This document shows, piece by piece, positions 11,709-13,916 of a stretch of DNA of 13,916 nucleotides. Within the stretch, counting starts at the first letter, position 1. Every line of letters begins with the position of its first letter. The notes beneath the pieces were generated by a model. That model was not told the DNA's origin and did no database searches. It saw nothing but the letters and a program-made list of their open reading frames with translations. The translations under genes and the position numbers were made by a program. Origin of the DNA: Parachlorella kessleri (Eukaryota; Chlorophyta; Trebouxiophyceae; Chlorellales; Chlorellaceae). The stretch covers positions 1 through 13,916 of the forward strand of contig BBXU01002376.1 in NCBI GenBank assembly GCA_001598975.1, in the 5' to 3' direction.

Positions 11709-13516
11709 ATGACTCTTGGGGCGCAGAGTGCAGTTGGAGGACTGATCTTCTTCGGAACTGTGACCAGCCTTGCAGCAAAGTATGGTGAGTGGGGATCAGT
11801 TGTGAAATGACTGGTAAGAAGAGAGCAGGGTGCCACTTCATGATCCGGCATGCCGAGATGCCGCCCTTGCCCTAGCGGCTGTCAAGCGTTGGCGGTCGTG
11901 ACACTGTGCAATCTGGGAGCTGGACGGGGTTAACAACGTATCTACTGAACGTATTGGGGTGACCTTCCTCGCCTGCTTGCAAACTGAAGTAGCTGTCTTA
12001 CTTGGAGATACTGTCTTGGGTCGTGCACATCACCTGCAACAGTTGGAAGTCACTGCACTGCCTTGTGGCTTCCTGTTACCGCCCTGCCTTGGCTCCCCCA
12101 CCCCCACCCCCCCCTCTTCCCCCCACGCATCCACACACCCTCCGTAAATGCAGTTTACGAGCTGGACAGTGAGGGTCGGTCTGGGCAGCATAAGCTATTC
12201 GAGAAGCCCTGGGCTATGACCACAGGTGTGTGCCGAAGAACTTCATTATGATGATATTATTGCTCGTTGGTATTTGAGAATCCCAGGATGGGCACCCACA
12301 TGTGCCTTGCCATGCACTTCAGTTCAGCTGAACTGCACGGCGTCCAATCAAGCTGCCTTTTTGGCAGCGGCAATGCGTCACACACCCGCTGGTTGGCACC
12401 ATGTTTGCTACAGCGAAGTCGGCGAGTGCTGTGACGCTAGTGAGGCCTGCGCTGGGATCCGCGTGGTATCTTGGTGTGCAATGCATCGCCCCTTCAATAA
12501 CCTGTCAATCACATAGCACATGCTAGCTTCTGTGGCCCCCTAGTCTACATGCCATGTGTTTTGTCTATGGTGGTGTGGAGCGCAACAGTTGTGCGGTGCT
12601 CTTGGGTAGCTCCCGCTCAGCCTGCCGCCGGCTTCCCTGGCATGTATTTCCTAGTTTTGCCAAAGCAGCACATGACAGTTGTGCATTCCCACCCCCTAAA
12701 CACTACGCCTCCCCCCTGCCTGGCTGCAGTGATGTTCCTGGGCATGACCTTCTGCCTGCCGCTGGCCTACCTGGCGGAGTACCGCAGCAAGCAGCGCAGC
12801 GTAGCAGGGACAGCGGACGCGGCGGCAGCCGACAGCGTCACCGAGCCCCTGCTGGGCGGTACCGCCTCTGGTACTGCCGCGGCGGGGGGGTACCCTACCA
12901 GCGAGACGTACCTGGGCTCCGAGGCCCGGACCATCGCCAAGGGCGGCACCGACGGTACCGATGAGGGAGGAAAGAAAGCGGGGCTTGGCGCCAGCGCCCT
13001 GGCGGAGCTGCGCCAGTCTGCCATGCTGGCGATCCCCACAGCGTTTGACCTAATTGCCACGGTGCTCATGAACGTGGGGCTGCTGAGCGTGACGGCCAGC
13101 GTGTATCAGATGATGCGGGGCGCGGAGATGCTGTTTGCCGCGCTCTTCACCGTGGTCTTCCTCAAGCGCTCGTGAGTCGTGCTTTGTCAGCACCGAATCC
13201 CCGGGGGAGGGGGGGGGGGGTTGTTTCAAGCAGCGCATCTGGCTATGTGTTTCGTTAGCTGTAGCTGGCTGTGCGTGCTTTGGAACCAACCGCCTGCCGA
13301 TGGCGCATAAGCCTACCGTGGCCTCATCCGTACCGGCTGTCGGAGTTTCTAATTGTCAATCGTGCCAGGTTTGTATCTGTGTGTCCGTGACTGGGTTGTG
13401 TAATCAGCGTGGGTGTGCTCGGCTCTCTTGGTGCAGGCTGAACCGCTTCCACCTGATGGGTATTGGGTGCTGCGTGCTGGGAATCACGCTGGTGGGCGCG
13501 GCCAGCCTGCTGTCAG
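11709..13516 (+). CDS. SLC35F6-like transporter of the drug/metabolite superfamily (3' partial, 4 exons seen)
   Basis: Exons 11709-11784, 12154-12225, 12730-13171 and 13437-13516 join in phase to 223 residues plus one base; the next exon lies beyond the window. The start MTLGAQSAVGGLIFFGTVTS, followed by AKY, resembles the first helix of SLC35F6. Next come a loop with FEKPWAMTT, a helix from MFLGMTFCLPLAYLAEY, a hydrophilic linker of about 75 residues, a helix with FDLIATVLMNVGLLSV, the conserved block SVYQMMRGAEMLFAALFTVV then FLKR, and a helix ending LVGAASLLSG. Animal SLC35F6 is described as a lysosomal/mitochondrial membrane protein related to nucleotide-sugar carriers; its transported substrate is unsettled. 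No exon echoes were seen in its introns. The start is chosen because the ATG at 11669 is out of frame. Confidence 0.78.
11785..12153 (+). other. Intron 1 of the SLC35F6-like gene
   Basis: Donor gtgagt after AAGTATG, acceptor aaatgcag ending at 12153, phase 1. It has a C-rich tract near 12098-12140. Nothing else recognised. Confidence 0.75.
12226..12729 (+). other. Intron 2 of the SLC35F6-like gene
   Basis: Donor gtgtgt after ACCACAG, acceptor tggctgcag ending at 12729, phase 1. The decamer acagttgtgc occurs twice (near 12585 and 12675), but no exon echo is visible. Confidence 0.75.
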
Positions 13517-13916
13517 GTAGGCGGCCCTGGAGGGTATCAGAGGATCTGATGCTGATCCATGTGAACCAGAGCCTTGTTGGCCAGCCTGCTTTGAGGGCGC
13601 AGATCCACAAGCAGCACCCCAGTGCTTGCTATCAGCTTTCCCTGCTGCGACGGCCAAGCATGAACAGGGCATAGGAGATGGGAACATGCATTGCCTGGGC
13701 CGAAGAAAGGGCGCGGCTAGGGAAGTTGGCAGGCACTTCTGCCAGATCTGCAGTGTAGTGTCAAGGGGTGGAGTCGCAGGGGTGAAATCCGTTGTACAAT
13801 GTGTTCAGTGCAACGCTGGAATTGGTGCGTGCTCTGCCCTGCCCTGCTGCAGCACCATGAACAATCCGGCATGATCTCATCCATGGACATGTGTTCATGT
13901 GTACCCTGTCCCCCCC
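13517..13916 (+). other. Start of intron 4 of the SLC35F6-like gene, running off the window
   Basis: After donor gtaggc the remaining 400 nt contain several cag trinucleotides. Each tested join either hits a stop at once or gives a peptide unlike the family, so no further exon is claimed. Confidence 0.55.

Noticed and set aside
13740..13840. An additional exon of the SLC35F6-like gene after gtcgcag near 13780
   Set aside because: The in-phase peptide (GVKSVVQCVQCNAG) is not hydrophobic and does not match the next helix of the family.

Overview
This window looks like nuclear DNA from a green alga, most likely of the Chlamydomonadales. The signs are a GC-rich sequence, short exons separated by C- or G-rich introns, acceptors that usually end in ctgcag or ccgcag, TGTAA poly(A) signals, many Gln/Ala/Gly homopolymer tracts in protein, and a nucleus-encoded plastid ribosomal protein. 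The species cannot be named from the sequence alone.

Layout, all on the + strand. (1) Positions 44-8178 hold the 3' part of a 13-exon gene. Exons 1-6 encode the C-terminal half of an AAAP/SLC38-type amino acid transporter, and exons 6-13 continue in frame into a tail of roughly 695 residues. The tail is coiled-coil-like, low in complexity and rich in N-glycosylation sequons. (2) Positions 8698-10338 hold a complete four-exon gene for plastid 30S ribosomal protein S20. It follows the first gene closely: only about 40 bp separate the upstream poly(A) signal from its ATG. (3) Positions 10339-11708 are intergenic, with a possible zinc-knuckle relic. (4) Positions 11709-13516 and onward hold the 5' part of an SLC35F6-like drug/metabolite-superfamily transporter, which runs off the right edge.

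The most striking property lies inside the introns. Many exon edges of gene 1, and one of the S20 gene, are repeated in tandem in the neighbouring intron as partial, decaying copies. These 'exon echoes' carry the splice acceptor or donor with them. Array periods range from about 50 to 180 bp, with one to four extra copies. Seven of the 12 introns in gene 1 contain such arrays; one echo in the exon 10 array (5966-6037) could itself be a working in-phase exon. This suggests introns growing by local tandem duplication across splice junctions and a spliceosome that must choose among near-identical sites.

The three genes have no evident shared pathway: two membrane transporters flank a plastid translation component. 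Gene models were built by joining exons by phase. Within each gene all accepted introns keep the frame, two of them with GC-AG boundaries.
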